From assembly GCA_963575745.1 (NCBI GenBank), contig CAUYUJ010018904.1, positions 750,066 through 814,065 of the forward strand: a DNA stretch of 64,000 bases, in the 5' to 3' direction. The translations under genes were made by a program, and so were the position numbers. The notes under the pieces were generated by a model. That model was not told the DNA's origin. It did not search any database and saw nothing but the letters and a program-made list of their open reading frames with translations. Shown in pieces: positions 12,116-23,400 of the stretch. The DNA comes from Prorocentrum cordatum. Taxonomy: Eukaryota > Sar > Dinophyceae > Prorocentrales > Prorocentraceae. How positions within the stretch are numbered: position 1 is the stretch's first letter; each line of letters starts with the position of its first letter.

Positions 12116-12309
12116 GCATCTTCGGCGATGACGGGCGTCATTGGGGGGGGGAAGCGGGGGGGGTATGACGTAACGCCCCCCCCGCCGTGTGGCTCGGGCA
12201 CCACAGCCGCGCCCGCGCGTACGACGACAATGAGCGACGAGCGACGAGCGACGCCGACGATGACGACGACGACGACGAAGACGACGACGACGACGCGAGC
12301 ATCATGTAG

Positions 12310-12645
12310 GTGGCGATCTGCCCCGCAGCGCCTGTGTACACCACAATGCTCGCATGCACCACAGCGCGCGTGTACACCAAAACGCCTGCGTACACCGTAA
12401 CATCCGCGTGCAACGCAGCGCCTGTGTACACCACAATGCTTGCGTGCACTACAGCGCCGGTGTACACCACAGCGAATGTGTACACCGCAGCAACCATGTG
12501 CAACACAGCGCCTGTGTACACCCCAATGCTTGCGTGCACCGCAACGCCTGTGCACACCACACCGCCTGTCTACACCACAGCATCCGCGTGCAGCGCAACG
12601 CTGGTGTACACCACAGCGCCTGCGTACACAGGACATGTAGGAGGA
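12310..12645 (+). repeat. 18-bp satellite, forward array
   Basis: About 18 copies of an 18-bp unit of the type GTGTACACCACAGCGCCT. A six-residue His/Cys-rich peptide repeat results in one frame, which is not evidence for a gene. Confidence 0.85.
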
Positions 12646-12714
12646 ACGTGTAAGTGATGATCTGCTGCGGACAGCTAAACGTCACGCCAGGGAAGTACTG
12701 ATAATACAATTCAG

Positions 12715-12800
12715 CGTTCTTCCCTCCTCCCTCCTCCTCCCCCTCCCCCTCCCCCTCCTCCTCCTCCTCCTCCTCCTTCTCCTCCTCCTCCCTCACCCTT
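12715..12800. repeat. (TCC)n/CCCTCC tract in the spacer of the inverted structure
   Basis: Pyrimidine trinucleotide array. The rest of the spacer (12645-13090) is anonymous. Confidence 0.8.
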
Positions 12801-13089
12801 CCCCCCGTCGTGCGGGTCGGAGCTACAACGCACGTGCGCATCTCAGCGTGCACTGCAGAATGGTCGATTGAATCAGTCCACTTGGTTTTCGGACGGCCAA
12901 CTTTGCGGGAGCCTCCTGGACGCAGATGGGGCGAGTTAGGATGATGCGGGCGGACTCGGGAAGACTCATCGATTCCAGCGGCGCTCCTTTTTCCATAAAT
13001 ATTCCAACTCCTGCATAAAACAACTGTTTTTTTGTGGAAGCCACAGAGGCTCTATTGTGTCATAAGGGTTCCTTCTAACATTCTACATA

Positions 13090-13385
13090 CAACACTGGTG
13101 CTCTGTTGCGCACGGTTGCTCTGGTGCGCACAAGCGTCGTGGTGTACACAGGCGCTGTAGTGCGCGCAGGCATCGTGATGTACGCTGGTGCTGTGTTGCA
13201 CACGGCTGATGTGATGTACGCAGGCGCTGTGATGTACACAAGCACTGTGGTTCCCGCAGACACTGTGGCACACTCAGGCGCTGTGTTGCCGGCGGCTGCT
13301 GTAGTATACATCGGCGGCGTGGTGTACACATGCGGTGTGGTGCACGCAGGCACTGTGGTGTACACAGGCGTTGTGGTGCAGATCG
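13090..13385 (-). repeat. 18-bp satellite, inverted array
   Basis: Same unit as 12310-12645 but in reverse complement (GGCGCTGTGGTGTACACA type), giving the second arm of the inverted structure. Confidence 0.85.
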
Positions 13386-13538
13386 CCACCTACATGCTGC
13401 TGCTACCCGTCCGCGGATATTTCTATGTAGGCATTCCCAGACGCCGCCGGCACGAAACGTGACGTCATCGGCCCCCTCCCCCCCCCAGATGATTGCCATC
13501 ATCGGCCCGAATAAAAAAAAGGATCCAGCCGCGTCCGC

Positions 13539-13640
13539 GCGCACGACGACGATGAGCGACGAGCGACGAGCGACGAGCGACGACGACGACGACGAAGACG
13601 ACGACGACGAGGACGACGACGACGACGACGACGCCGACGC

Positions 13641-13689
<49 letters not shown>

Positions 13690-13690
13690 T
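13539..13690. repeat. (GAC)n array with GAGCGAC start
   Basis: Four GAGCGAC(GA) units lead into about 110 bases of GAC. The same start is found directly oriented near 12225-12300. Confidence 0.9.
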
Positions 13691-13815
13691 GCGGACCAGA
13701 CTCCTATATGCGGATTCCTCTGCGGACACCTTTGCGGATCCCGATGCGAACGGCGGCAGTGCCCTGCCCAGAGCGCACTGGGGGGGGGGAGCGTTACGTC
13801 ATGGGGGGGGGGGCG

Positions 13816-14104
13816 GGGGGCGGCGGGGGCCATGACGCACGTCATGCCCCAACCAAGAAAGGAACACGTTCCTCCCCCTCTCCCCTCGCCGAAGAGTCCC
13901 CAATCGCATGGGCGGAACGGGTCCTGAGGGAAACGGGTCCTGGACCCCAGGACAAGCTCCTCATCCAGGGTCGTTTTTTGACCGTCCCGGGGACCGTGGA
14001 GGGCCCCGAGAGCCCTAAAACGGCAAAGAACTTCAGGAACCGTTTCTCTCGGGACCCGCATTCCCCCCCATGGCGATCTCCCCTCCCCGGTTGTTTGTAT
14101 ATGT
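13816..14104. other. Anonymous sequence with a short dispersed CCCGGGGNCC motif
   Basis: Around 13975-14010 a GTCGTTTTTTGACCGTCCCGG stretch resembles 20845-20905 and, more loosely, 38145-38185. No coding evidence. Confidence 0.4.
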
Positions 14105-14260
14105 GTTTTGGGAAGTCAGATTCTTTTCGGCCCTTCAAAGTGTTGCTCCCGCTGCAGCGCTTGCCCCATTGCTGCGCCTCTGGTCTTTCCAAATCGTGCT
14201 ACCGCTGCATCGTGTTGAAGAAGTATTCGGCGGGAGCCCAGTTTCTGCTTTGAGAAGGCG
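14105..14260 (+). repeat. Dispersed repeat, copy 3 (partial)
   Basis: Contains the TTCAAAGTG / GCTCCCGCTGCAGCG / CCGCTGCATCG boxes typical of the 5' half of the family at 10085 and 16130. The 3' half is missing. Confidence 0.5.
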
Positions 14261-14399
14261 ATGTCGAAAACAGAGCCAGCGGGTGCTCTCTATCAGCCCC
14301 GCCTCATGGGGAGCTGTCCGGGGAGCCCCGGGAGCTGAACAGGGAGCCGCGACTTCAGACAGGCCCAGACCCCTCTGAGATAATCAACTCCCAGGAACC

Positions 14400-14590
14400 C
14401 GGTGCCATGCCATCACATGCAGCGCGGTGTTGCGTTCTGTGCCACTGTGCGATGCCATGCTTTAGGATGCAATGCTGTGTGGTGCACTGCTTCACTACGC
14501 AATGCCACGCCATGCTGTGACATACTATGCTCCGCCGTGCGCTTCTACGCCATGCCACGCCGTGCTCTACAATTCATCGCGTACCCTCTC
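14400..14590. repeat. ATGCCATGC-type degenerate tandem repeat
   Basis: Short units built on GCCATGC, GATGC and TGTGC repeat through the segment with many substitutions. Confidence 0.6.
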
Positions 14591-14689
14591 GGGATCATTG
14601 CCTTGCTCGGCATTCGGCTGAGCGAATAGAGAGGATCTCTGCGCAACGGTATGGGATGGGAGGGAGGGGTATGACTTCAGATGTTGCGC

Positions 14690-14918
14690 GAGTGCACCTG
14701 CCTTGCCTCCCTCCCCTCCCCCTCCTCCCCTCCCACCCCCCTGCCCCCCCCTCCCTGCCCCTCACTCCTCGCCACCCCGCCCCCTTCGCCTCACGGCGGC
14801 GCAGCAGGTCGGCCGCGTGGCCCCCCTTGAGGGGGGGGGGAGCGGGCACTGCGCGCGCCGCTCCCCCCTCCCCCCCCCTCCCATCCCGCCCCACAGACAC
14901 ACACACACACACACACAC
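14690..14918. repeat. C-rich tract ending in (AC)n
   Basis: CCCCTCC low complexity (14690-14780), two G/C homopolymer stretches, then a 23-bp AC run at 14896-14918. Confidence 0.8.
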
Positions 14919-14954
14919 GGAGGGGCAACGGTAGGCGAGGGGATAGGTGTAGGG

Positions 14955-15070
14955 GGGAGACATCGATCTGGAATCGGCGATAGCTCGCCGATGGATCGGC
15001 GATAGGCCCCCGATAGTGAATCCGCACGTTCTCGGGCAAGTTGGGGCTATCAGACGCATATCGGCGAGTC
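14955..15070. repeat. ATCGGCGATAG repeats with inverted copies
   Basis: ATCGGCGATAG and CGCCGAT occur several times in both orientations, so the stretch can form small hairpins. Motifs resemble the CATCGGCGATG elements at 34951 and 23261. Confidence 0.55.
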
Positions 15071-16129
15071 ATGGGCGATTGGAGTTCACGCGTCCCTCCT
15101 TATGTCTTTCCCCCCCACTATCGTTGCCCCTGAACACATCCACGGGGCGAGCCGGCGGACAAAAGGGAGCGGAGAGCAGAAGAAAACACCCTGAGAAGAA
15201 GCACCCCGACAAACGAAGCCGTTTCGTAAACGCACCCCAGGAAGGTATCGAACAGTTGAGGGCTATGTAGTAAACGCACAGATTGTTCAACAAACGCACA
15301 TTATGTGGGTCGGGGTGCTTCTCCTTCATTGAGGGAGAGCCGGGGCGGAGCGGGAATCGGAGAAAAAAAAGGTACCAATACCGTTACCCCTCATTCGCTT
15401 TCGCCTGTTTGGGCCTCCTCTGAGTCCCTCGTCGCCACCGCTGGAGTCGCCTCGAAAGTCGGGTCAGGGACGGAGGGGGCGAGGGGGAAGGGGATGACGG
15501 GCGAAGAGCTTCGCAGCCCCGATGTGCAGCACGCAAACCGTAGCGTGTTGACACGGAACTCAGCACGCAGCCTGGAAACGTAGATCTGGCGCGATACGTT
15601 CACATAAACGTGGACCATCACGTTGAGTCAAGATGCAGCGTGTTAAGACGGACGTTTTGAACACGGCACGTGTTGAGCATCTAAACGGGTGTATCAAGGC
15701 AGCTAAGGCGAGGAGGAGCGAGGGGGGAGGGAGGGAGGAGGGGCGAGGAGAGCGCTGGTGGAGGAAAGGCGATGGGGAGGGCGGAGGGGCGGGGGCGAGG
15801 GAGGAGAGGCGAGGGGGGAGGGGACAGGCCAGGTGCGCTAGAACCATGAAGTAGGAAGGCGTTGGGAGTAGATTGGGTTTCCTCCCGCCTCCTGTTGGGG
15901 AGGGAGGAGGGAAAACCACTCGACTCTTGAAGTAGGATGGCGACAAAAGTAGATTTGGCACTGGGGGAATCCTAACATATCTACTTTCATCGACCGATGC
16001 GTACTCAGCTCACCCGTCCGTTCCCATTGCGTTGAGTTTGCGTCTTGCCCGTCACTTGGGGTAACCCTAGCGGCCCCTGGTCCCCCCGAGTGACCCTACC
16101 GTCGTCTAATGCGCAGGGAGGAAGGGGGC
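15071..16129. other. Anonymous sequence with a purine tract
   Basis: G/A-rich low complexity at 15715-15835. Two copies of 'TGAAGTAGGA' lie at 15848 and 15930. No gene is supported. Confidence 0.35.
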
Positions 16130-16510
16130 TCTGCACCTCGGAGGGGGAGGAGGAGGTGCCACATGAGCAGTCGGATGAGAAGGCGAAGGATGAGGATGAC
16201 GAGGAAGGAGAATCCGTTGCAGCAGGAGCGGGCGGAGTAGGAGGAGCAGGAGGACGGGGGAACGCAGATGAGGGTAAGGGGGGGGGGACGGTCACGTCGA
16301 GAAAACACTCGGATCCAGCACTCTGGCACGCGCTGGGGCGACAGCGCCAGTCTAGTCTGAACGGCGGGAGCAAGGCGCCGATCCTGAAATGGGGCCACCG
16401 CTGCAGCGAGAGCACGGTTTTGAATGACCAAAGACGCTCCGAAGCCCCATAGCGATTCCGAAATTGAGCCAATGCTGCAGCGAGAGGACCTTCCTGAAAT
16501 CCGCCCACCC
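16130..16510 (-). repeat. Dispersed repeat, copy 4
   Basis: On the minus strand it carries the CGCTGCAGCG-type boxes, the CAGAGTGCTGGATCCGAG motif and a pyrimidine tract seen in the copies at 5790 and 10085. Confidence 0.6.
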
Positions 16511-16619
16511 CTGCTTGCCGGGGATGGCAAGGCGTGTGAGACTACAGCCGAAAATCTGATCAAGAAGCCAATCATTGAAGAAGTCCGGGCCAACTTCCCA
16601 GGAAGCTCCTCAAATAACA

Positions 16620-17190
16620 AGCCCGGGCCAACTTCCATGGTCTACGCCGGAGGGGCGCACGCGCTCCACGGTGGAAGGGGGGAGGGGGGGGATGGTGGCC
16701 CCTGGCAGTCCCCGGTGCTCCTCTCCTGCCATTGGAGGGCGGCCAAAACGCCCCCCCCCCTCCCCCCCAAGACTCCCCAGGAGCGCTACAAGGAGGCCCC
16801 CAAGAGAATCCCGAGATGTCCCAATAGAGAGAGAGAGAGAGAGAGAGAATTCCCTTGTTCGCGTTCTCGCCTGTTCGCGTTTCCGACGCTCCAAGATGGC
16901 ACAGGAGCGCCGCAAGATCGTCCCAAGACGGCCCCAGATGACCCAAGACGGCTCAAGAGGCCCTCAAAGACGGGCCAAGACGGCCTCAAGAGGGCCGCAA
17001 GAAAACCACAAGGGTAACACGAAGCTACATTTCGAGACCGCCACTCCACGATGACCCCAGAGACCGCCAGCAGGCCCCCACGAGGCCCCTAGGGGCCTCC
17101 GAGAGGCCCACAATAGGCCCCAAGAGGCTCCAAAGATGCTCCCGAGAGGCCTCAAGACACCCCAAATCCGTCTCCAAGAGGACGCCGTGA
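16620..17190 (+). repeat. Composite CCAAGA-GGCCCC element, copy 3
   Basis: A (GA)n run at about 16825-16848 replaces part of the left arm. The core at 16850-16905 reads TTCGCGTTTCCGACGCTCC then AAGATGG, and the second landmark (CTACATTTCGAGACC) lies at about 17025. Arms are CCAAGA and GAGGCCC units. Confidence 0.65.
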
Positions 17191-18415
17191 GCATGCATAC
17201 TTGCAAACATTCACCACCCCCTGCAGTGTCTTCAGGTCGCGAGCCGTCTCCCTCCGGCTCCCCCCCCCCACACATCCTCCTGCTCGCTCCTCCAAGGAGG
17301 AGGGCTCTGCAGTGAAGAGCGAGGCGCCCGTATCGTTGTCTGAATCCGCCGACCTCCGCTTGCTGGGGCTGCAAAGGCGTGTGTGAGATGTTTGGTGGTC
17401 CTTCTCTGTACGGCGGGGGCACTGGACAAGGAAACCTCCGATAAGGAATCCAGGGTCTGGAAGCCTGTGGAATTACAATCGTGGATTGGCAATGGATCTC
17501 ACGACCGCCCTCATCAGATAAGGAACCCTCCTGGGTCTGAAGGCCCTGGGCACATTCGTTAACCAACGCCCCCACCGTAACATACATCACCACAACATGG
17601 CTGATATCCATGTCGTCATGTGCGGCCTTCTAGCCTATTCCTCGCCCCAGCAACTCCTATCAGCCCCTCACTTCGTCTGGGGTCGGCGGACTGGCGTAAG
17701 CCTCTCGAGTATTTCGGGAGCGGCCAAGAGGGGGATGTCCGAGAGGGGGGGGGGCAAATCATGACCGGCGGCATGTGCGCGGCCCAGCGGGGGGGCCAGG
17801 GACCTAATGAAATATGAAGAGGCGCCATGAAATCTGGGAAATATCACGGCCCACGCCATGATATCCCCCCCCTAGTCATCACCCCCCTCTTTGCCGCCCC
17901 CGAGTATTGGGCGCTTGGAGAAACAATGCGCAGGAGAGGCCGCGCCGCGCCAAAAGGACAGTGCCAGGGGAGAGAAGAGAGTAGCTCTTATCACGTGTAA
18001 GCACGGAGGGGCGAGGGAGGATCCCAAATGTAGGTCTTTTGGGGCGTGTGGGTCCCTTGCGAACTTGGTCATTCCATGCCAAGAGCAGAAGAAAACCACT
18101 GGGGCAGCAGGCGAGCCGACTTGCTCACCCCGCCGCAGCCCGCGCGGGCGCCTGCCATGGGGAGGATGTGCTGGGTACGAGGCTGGGACGTATCCATGAC
18201 CACCGCCTGGGGAACCGATGTTTGGGGGCCTCAGTTGTCGATGGACATGGTTACACTTGCCCACCCCCAAGGCCCGAAAACATATACCCAGATCCACCGC
18301 TTGCCGAGGCCCGTCAATATTGAGTTACCAGTCGGTGGTTCTGGATAAGTCCAAGTCTCGAACCAGGGACGGCCAGCACCGAGCTCCGGGCGTGCGCCAG
18401 AGCCACCGTGGCCGC

Positions 18416-18459
<44 letters not shown>

Positions 18460-19194
18460 AGCTGCAGACACCACTGCCGCTGCCACTGTCCACTGAAACC
18501 CGGGCGTAGCATCTGATTAGCACTAGGCGTCATCGGCTGGTATCGTTCGGGCCCCAGCGGCCCTCACAGATAGATCCGGTTCGAGAAATGCCGCAGACTG
18601 ATTGGGTCTGGGGCTCCGCTCTTGATTTCTGACGATGCTCCCTTCTTGCCCGCGACATCGGACCTCGGGATCGCCGAAGACGAGATGTGGGGAGCGGGGC
18701 GTTTGGTGTGATGTCACCCCCCTCCAAGGGCCCCTGGAGGCGTCTGTTGGGTGGGTTTGACCGATCTCTGCGCGTGTCGCGCCCGCTTCTCGGGGCCGTT
18801 CGCAGCACGAGCCTCTGGAATGACTGGCACCTGGCCCCAGGCTGGCGGCGCGCACAAGGGGGGTGGTGGGGAGGGGGGACGGCTTTTTAGAAGGAGGCTG
18901 CTTCTTGGAAGGGGCCGGCACTACATCTATGGCTGAGTCCCGCACCTTCTGAGAAACAGGGGTGCTCCTGAGAAGCCCCCCGCCCTCCCCCCTGCCCCCC
19001 TCTGCACGTGGCCGACAAGGATCGAGTCGGGCGAGAGGGGGGAGGGAGGGCAGGAAAGGAAGTGCTGGCAACTCGGCTCGCGCAGCTGGTTCGACAACAC
19101 CTGGGCGATCTGCGCCCCTTCTTGATTAACCAGAAAAGGACTCCTAACCCTTTGGGAGGGAACCTGAGTTAGCAGGGCCAGGAACATGAGGGAT
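17191..19194. other. Anonymous sequence, no gene supported
   Basis: Frames up to 182 codons exist but none has recognisable motifs. A (GTC)n run occupies 18420-18455. A TCATGACC / GGCATGTGCGCGGCCCAG motif at 17758 recurs at 37130 as TCATGGCTCGAGGCACGTG followed by CGCGGCCCAG, so dispersed repeats are present. Confidence 0.35.
18420..18455. repeat. (GTC)n microsatellite
   Basis: Twelve GTC trinucleotides in a row. Confidence 0.95.
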
Positions 19195-19320
19195 AGAGGG
19201 TCTTTTGTGCAGGTGTATCGAGCCAAGCCACCCATAATGATTATCCCGAATGCGAAGACGGGGACCTCAATGAGGCTACGTCTTCATCGTGTTACTCGTG
19301 TTCGGGGTTTGTTGTAACCT
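19195..19320 (+). repeat. Dispersed repeat paired with 34015-34140
   Basis: GGTCTT, CAGNTGTATC, GACGGNGACC and GGCTACGTCTTC appear in the same order and spacing in both segments. Function unknown. Confidence 0.55.
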
Positions 19321-19489
19321 CTATGACCCCTGCCTCGCGCCAAGCGGCCTTCGTGCTGCCACGACGGCAGGCGCCAAGCGACCGTGTGTTCCAGAGCGTG
19401 TCCATCCGCGGGGCCCAGAGCAGCTGCGTGCAGCAGGTTTCGCACCACTCGCTTCACCGTCGCGTCGCGCCACCGCCCAGATCCTCCTC

Positions 19490-19600
19490 TTCTGAAACCT
19501 GATCGATCCTGGATCCTCCTCGGCACTGGTATCTCCTCGATTCTGGATCACCCTCAGTCCTGGATCCGCCACCGTGCCTCGAGGCACGAAGTGGAGTTAC
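19490..19600. repeat. CTGGATCC short repeats
   Basis: Four irregular copies of a CCTGGATCCNCC unit. Confidence 0.5.
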
Positions 19601-19679
19601 CCCCAGGCTCTGATTTGTACTCTGCTCTGAACCCTCGATTATAATAAGGGGCCCCGACCATGCAGTTCCAGACTGTTCG

Positions 19680-19930
19680 GGGTCCAATTGGCAGGGCGGC
19701 GCTCTGCTAATCTGCCTCAAAGCATGCGCACGTAGTGCTCTCCCCCTCATTAGCAAAGCGCTGCCCTGCTCATTGGCCACAAAGCAAGGTTCCCCATCCT
19801 GCTCGGGCTCTGATTAGCAGAGCGCCGCTCTGCTAACTTGCCTCAGAGCATGTGCGCGTTCGCTGCTCTTCCTCTCATTAGCAGAGATTCGCTCTGCTAC
19901 TTTGACCCAGAGCATGCGCACTCGCGGCTC
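19680..19930. repeat. About four copies of a ~66-bp repeat containing a 23-bp palindrome
   Basis: Units run from GCTCTGCTAA through CAGAGCATGCGCACG to CTCATTAGCA. The unit centred at 19825 contains TTAGCAGAGCG, one base, then CGCTCTGCTAA (19814-19836), a perfect palindrome around a single base. Confidence 0.7.
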
Positions 19931-19934
19931 GTGC

Positions 19935-20560
19935 TCTATTCGCCCAAGGGTCCCAAAACAAGCCAAGAGGGCCCCAAGAAGCGACCAAGAGGGTCCGAGA
20001 GGCCTCCAAGACGGCCAAAGGGCGCTCCACCCGAGACGGCCCAATAGGCCCCACAAAAGCTCCAAGACCGCTCCAAGAGGACCTCCAAGAGGACCTCCAA
20101 GAGGGCCACAAGATGCAAAAGTCACTCATCTGTGTTTTATCGCTGGTTTTCGCGTTCTCGCATTTTCGGGCTTCCGACGCTCCAAGATGGCCCCACAGGC
20201 CCCCAAGACGGCCCAAGAGGCCCCTAAGCGAGAGAGCCCCCAGACGGCACCAAAACGGCACCAAAACGGCCCAAGAGGCGCCCAAGGTAGCCCAAGACTG
20301 CCCAAAAAGGGCCCAAGAAGGGGAACACGAACCGACAATTCGAGCCTTACGCCCCAAGAAGCCCCGAGGAGGCCCCAAGAAGCCTCCAAGAGGCCCCAAC
20401 ATGCAACCAAGAGGCCCCCAAGAGGCCCACGTGGCCCACAAGAGGCCACAAAAGAAACCCTAAGAGACCCCCAAACGGCTCTCAGGAGGCCTCAGAAACT
20501 GCCTCCAAGAGACCCCCGAGAGGCCTCCCACGACATCCCAACGAACATCCAAGAGGCCTC
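19935..20560 (+). repeat. Composite CCAAGA-GGCCCC element, copy 4
   Basis: The most complete copy. Left arm 19960-20110; core 20125-20190 with TTTTCGCGTTCTCGCA and TTCCGACGCTCCAAGATGG; second landmark near 20322-20345 (GAACACGAACCGACAATTC); right arm to 20560. Confidence 0.72.
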
Positions 20561-20571
20561 TAGCCCACAAC

Positions 20572-20780
20572 CCAGCTCCTCGATCCTCGATGCTCTCCGA
20601 CGCTCCTCGGCCCTCGATCCCCGCCGACCATCCTCTGCCATTGATCCTTCCCGCCTCCCCTCGACGCTCGGCCCCCTTCGACCCTCGTCGATCACCCTCG
20701 ACTCTCGATCCGCCCCGACCATCCCCGACCCACCGACCCTCCCCGACCCCTCGCAGGTCACCCTCGACCCTCCCAGACAT
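20572..20780. repeat. TCGACCCTC / CTCGATCC degenerate tandem repeat
   Basis: Units of 8-11 bp built on CCCTCGA and CCCGACC repeat throughout. Confidence 0.65.
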
Positions 20781-21139
20781 CCGGCTGGTCCAATCTCGAT
20801 GGGTGGGCCCTGGAGGTGCGGACCACTTTCCTGGGACCGGCTTTTGGTCCAGAATCGTGTTTTGACGCTCCCGGGGCCCGGCGAGGGCCCCCGGAGGCCG
20901 AGGACGGCCACGACCCGCCCGGCTGCATCTGTTTTGGAGCGTCGGATCTTTGGGATCGACCCTCCTCCACCCACCGCCGCCGCCCCCCCCGCTTTGGGAC
21001 GCACAACGACATACCAGTACGATGTGTCCTCATTGGAGGCGCGCGCCCGACCCGAACATTGAGTATACTCATCTCGTTACATATCGTTTCCCGAGCGGTG
21101 TGACCATGAAGCGCCCGCCACGATGCATATACTGCAAGC
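20781..21139. other. Anonymous sequence with short dispersed motif
   Basis: The 20845-20905 stretch (TTTTGACGCTCCCGGGGCC then GGCGAGGGCCCCCGGAGG) is echoed near 13980, 38150 and 22690 (reverse). No gene seen. Confidence 0.4.
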
Positions 21140-22190
21140 TGGGATGTTAACACCTGTCGTGAAACATGTTTCGTTTTGTCGGGACGGACTCGATTCTGGA
21201 ACTTGTGCAAACTTCCTGATGGAGAACAGACGGACTTGTGAAGCGTCTTTGATGGAGAACCGACGTATTGTGCAACCTTTTTCGTGTTGTCGGGTTGGGC
21301 TCGGTTTTGAATTTGGGCAGCCTTTTTGATTGAGCATGGACGAATGGCGCAACTTTTGCATTGGGAATCGACGAATTGTGCAACTTTCTTCGTTGTGTCG
21401 AAACGGGCTCTTCCGACCTTTTGCAACCTCTTTGATTGAGAACACCCGACTTGTGCAACGTTGGAACCGAACAAATGTGCAGCCTTTCTCGATTTGTCGG
21501 GCCGTGCCTTGTTTCAGTGTACAACCATTTTATTGAAAGCTGACGATGTGTGCAACTTTTGATTTGTAAGCGACGGAATGTGCAACGTTCTTCGCTTCCT
21601 GATCCAAAAAAACCTGCACGAGTCGTCAAATCTAAATCAAAACGGTTGCACCAATTCGAAAACCGAGCCCAACTCGACGAAATGAAAAATGCCGCACAAT
21701 TCCTCGAGTTCCCGATCAAGCGAGCTGCACCAGCCGTCAATTCTATATCAAAAAATGGCACACGTTCGCAAACCGAGCCCAATGTTACGAACCAAAACAT
21801 TTTGCACAATCCGTCGGTTCTCAATCCAAGAAACTGCACACATCGCCAATGCGAAATCAAAAATACTTCCACAATATCGTGAACCGGACTCAACCTGACG
21901 AAACGACAGAGGTTGCAAAACTCGTCGGATCCCACTCAGAACAACTTCGCAACACGTCAGTTCTAAATTTAAACATTGCACACGTTCGCGAACCGAGCCC
22001 CATGCGTCGAAACGAAAAACGTTGCATCAATCCGTCGGTTCCCAATGGAAAGGGCTACGCGAATCGTCAAACATAAATCAAAGCAGTTCTACTACTTCGA
22101 AACCGAAACCAGACCGACGAAATGACAAAGGTTGCACAACCCGTCGGTTCCCAATAAAGACGCTGCACACATCGTCAGTTCTAAAGCAAA
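21140..22190. repeat. Inverted satellite, ~1 kb
   Basis: Left half (to about 21595) repeats units with TTGTGCAAC, TTTTTCGT, TTGTCGGG and GAACCGACG. The right half carries the reverse complement units: GTTGCAC, CCGACGAAA, CCCGTCGGTTC. The turning point is near 21595-21605. It forms a head-to-head satellite, not a gene. Confidence 0.75.
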
Positions 22191-23254
22191 GAGGCAGCAT
22201 CCGTGCGAAAACTGAGACCACCCAACCACCCCACGAGGGGCTGGCAGGGGGGCGTGGGGGCTCCTGGGAGCCCTGAGGTCCTGGCGTTGCAATTCTTTCG
22301 AGCTGGGTGTGTCCGCCTTCTTCCGGGCCCAGGGAACCTCGCAGATCGATCCCGCTCCAAAAAGGACGCAGAAGGATGGGGTCTGGGGTACAAGGCGTTT
22401 TTTTAACGATGTTGCAAGTTATTGCCACGTCGGATCTCAGGGAAAGCAGGGGTGATCAGCCTCGAACTCATCCCGATCCCTGAGATCGGCAAGCCCGAAA
22501 CGATGACAATATCAGGGATGCACCCTCAGGAAGCTGGGGGGCTCCTTCATACCGGCGCCGGGGCTGGCGCGGGGGTGCAGGGGCTTCTGAGAAGGCGGCG
22601 AGGCCTCTGAGGAAAGCAGGGTTGATCGCAGACCCCCTCGCGTTGTGAAAAGATCACGACGGGAGGTCTTTCATTATTTTCAGCCTCTGGGGGCCCTTGC
22701 CGGCCCCCAGGACCGTCAAAAACCCAGACCTCTGGGGGTCGACGTTCTGAAAGATCACAACGTTGGGGGTCTGGGATACTAGTAATGTCGACAACCAGCC
22801 TCGAACTTGTCCCTTTCCCTACGATCGACAAGCCCAAGGCGATGACAATCTTACGGATGTGCCGCCCTGAGCAACTGACGGAATCCTTGAGTTCGTCACC
22901 GATGGGGATATGCGACAGGCTGGTGAAAAAGGGGTCTCCCTAGAAGCCCGACCGCCTTCGAAGGAAGCCTTCTCGGAAGCCCCCTGTAACTCCTAAAGCC
23001 CTGTCTTCTAAGGAGCCCCACGCCTTCTCAGAGAAGTCCACTCCCATCGCGCCACACCCCATTCTGTGGACGCATATCCAGCGCTGGAGCGGCGGCGCGC
23101 AAGGGCGTACACTCTCAATCTGCCTTTGGCGCCCTCCAAGGCGGATGAGCTGAGATTAAACCGTCCCTCGCCCGCGGTCTCCCGCCGATCATCGATCCCT
23201 CCTCCACCTGCCGTGGAAGACCTCCCAAATGGGGCCGAAACAACCAGGATCGGA
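22191..23254. other. Anonymous sequence with CCTCAGG/GGGTCTGGG short repeats
   Basis: Two segments starting 'AGCCTCGAACT' and 'GATCGGCAAGCCCGA'-like text (22457-22510 and 22795-22840) resemble each other. No gene is supported. Confidence 0.35.
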
Positions 23255-23400
23255 GGACCGCGCCGCATCGCCAAGGCATCGGCGACGCATCGGTGACAGC
23301 ACGACCGTGAAGAGCGGGCTCCATCTCGCGCCGCACCGCCGATGCAGAAGGGATGCGGCAAGATCCAAAGTCCCATTCGGGACTTGGGAGTCGGGGGTAC
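23255..23400. repeat. Diverged copy of the CATCGGCGATG inverted-repeat element
   Basis: Starts GCGCCGCATCGCCAAGGCAT and ends with CGCCGCACCGCCGATGC boxes, matching the layout at 34951-35064. Arms are more decayed here. Confidence 0.5.

Larger units (their letters stand above)
12130..13815. repeat. 1.6-kb inverted structure with satellite arms
   Basis: Outer arms: a GACGTAAC followed by C-run motif near 12165 is reverse-complemented near 13795. Inner arms: about 37 bp starting GTAGGTGGCGATCTG at 12306 is reverse-complemented at about 13358-13394. Between them lie two oppositely oriented 18-bp arrays. The (CGA)n tracts beside each arm are in the same orientation, so the symmetry is partial. 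Confidence 0.65.

Noticed and set aside
12310-13400. His/Cys-rich repeat frames as a metal-binding protein
   Set aside because: They follow from the 18-bp satellite and are present in both orientations of an inverted structure.
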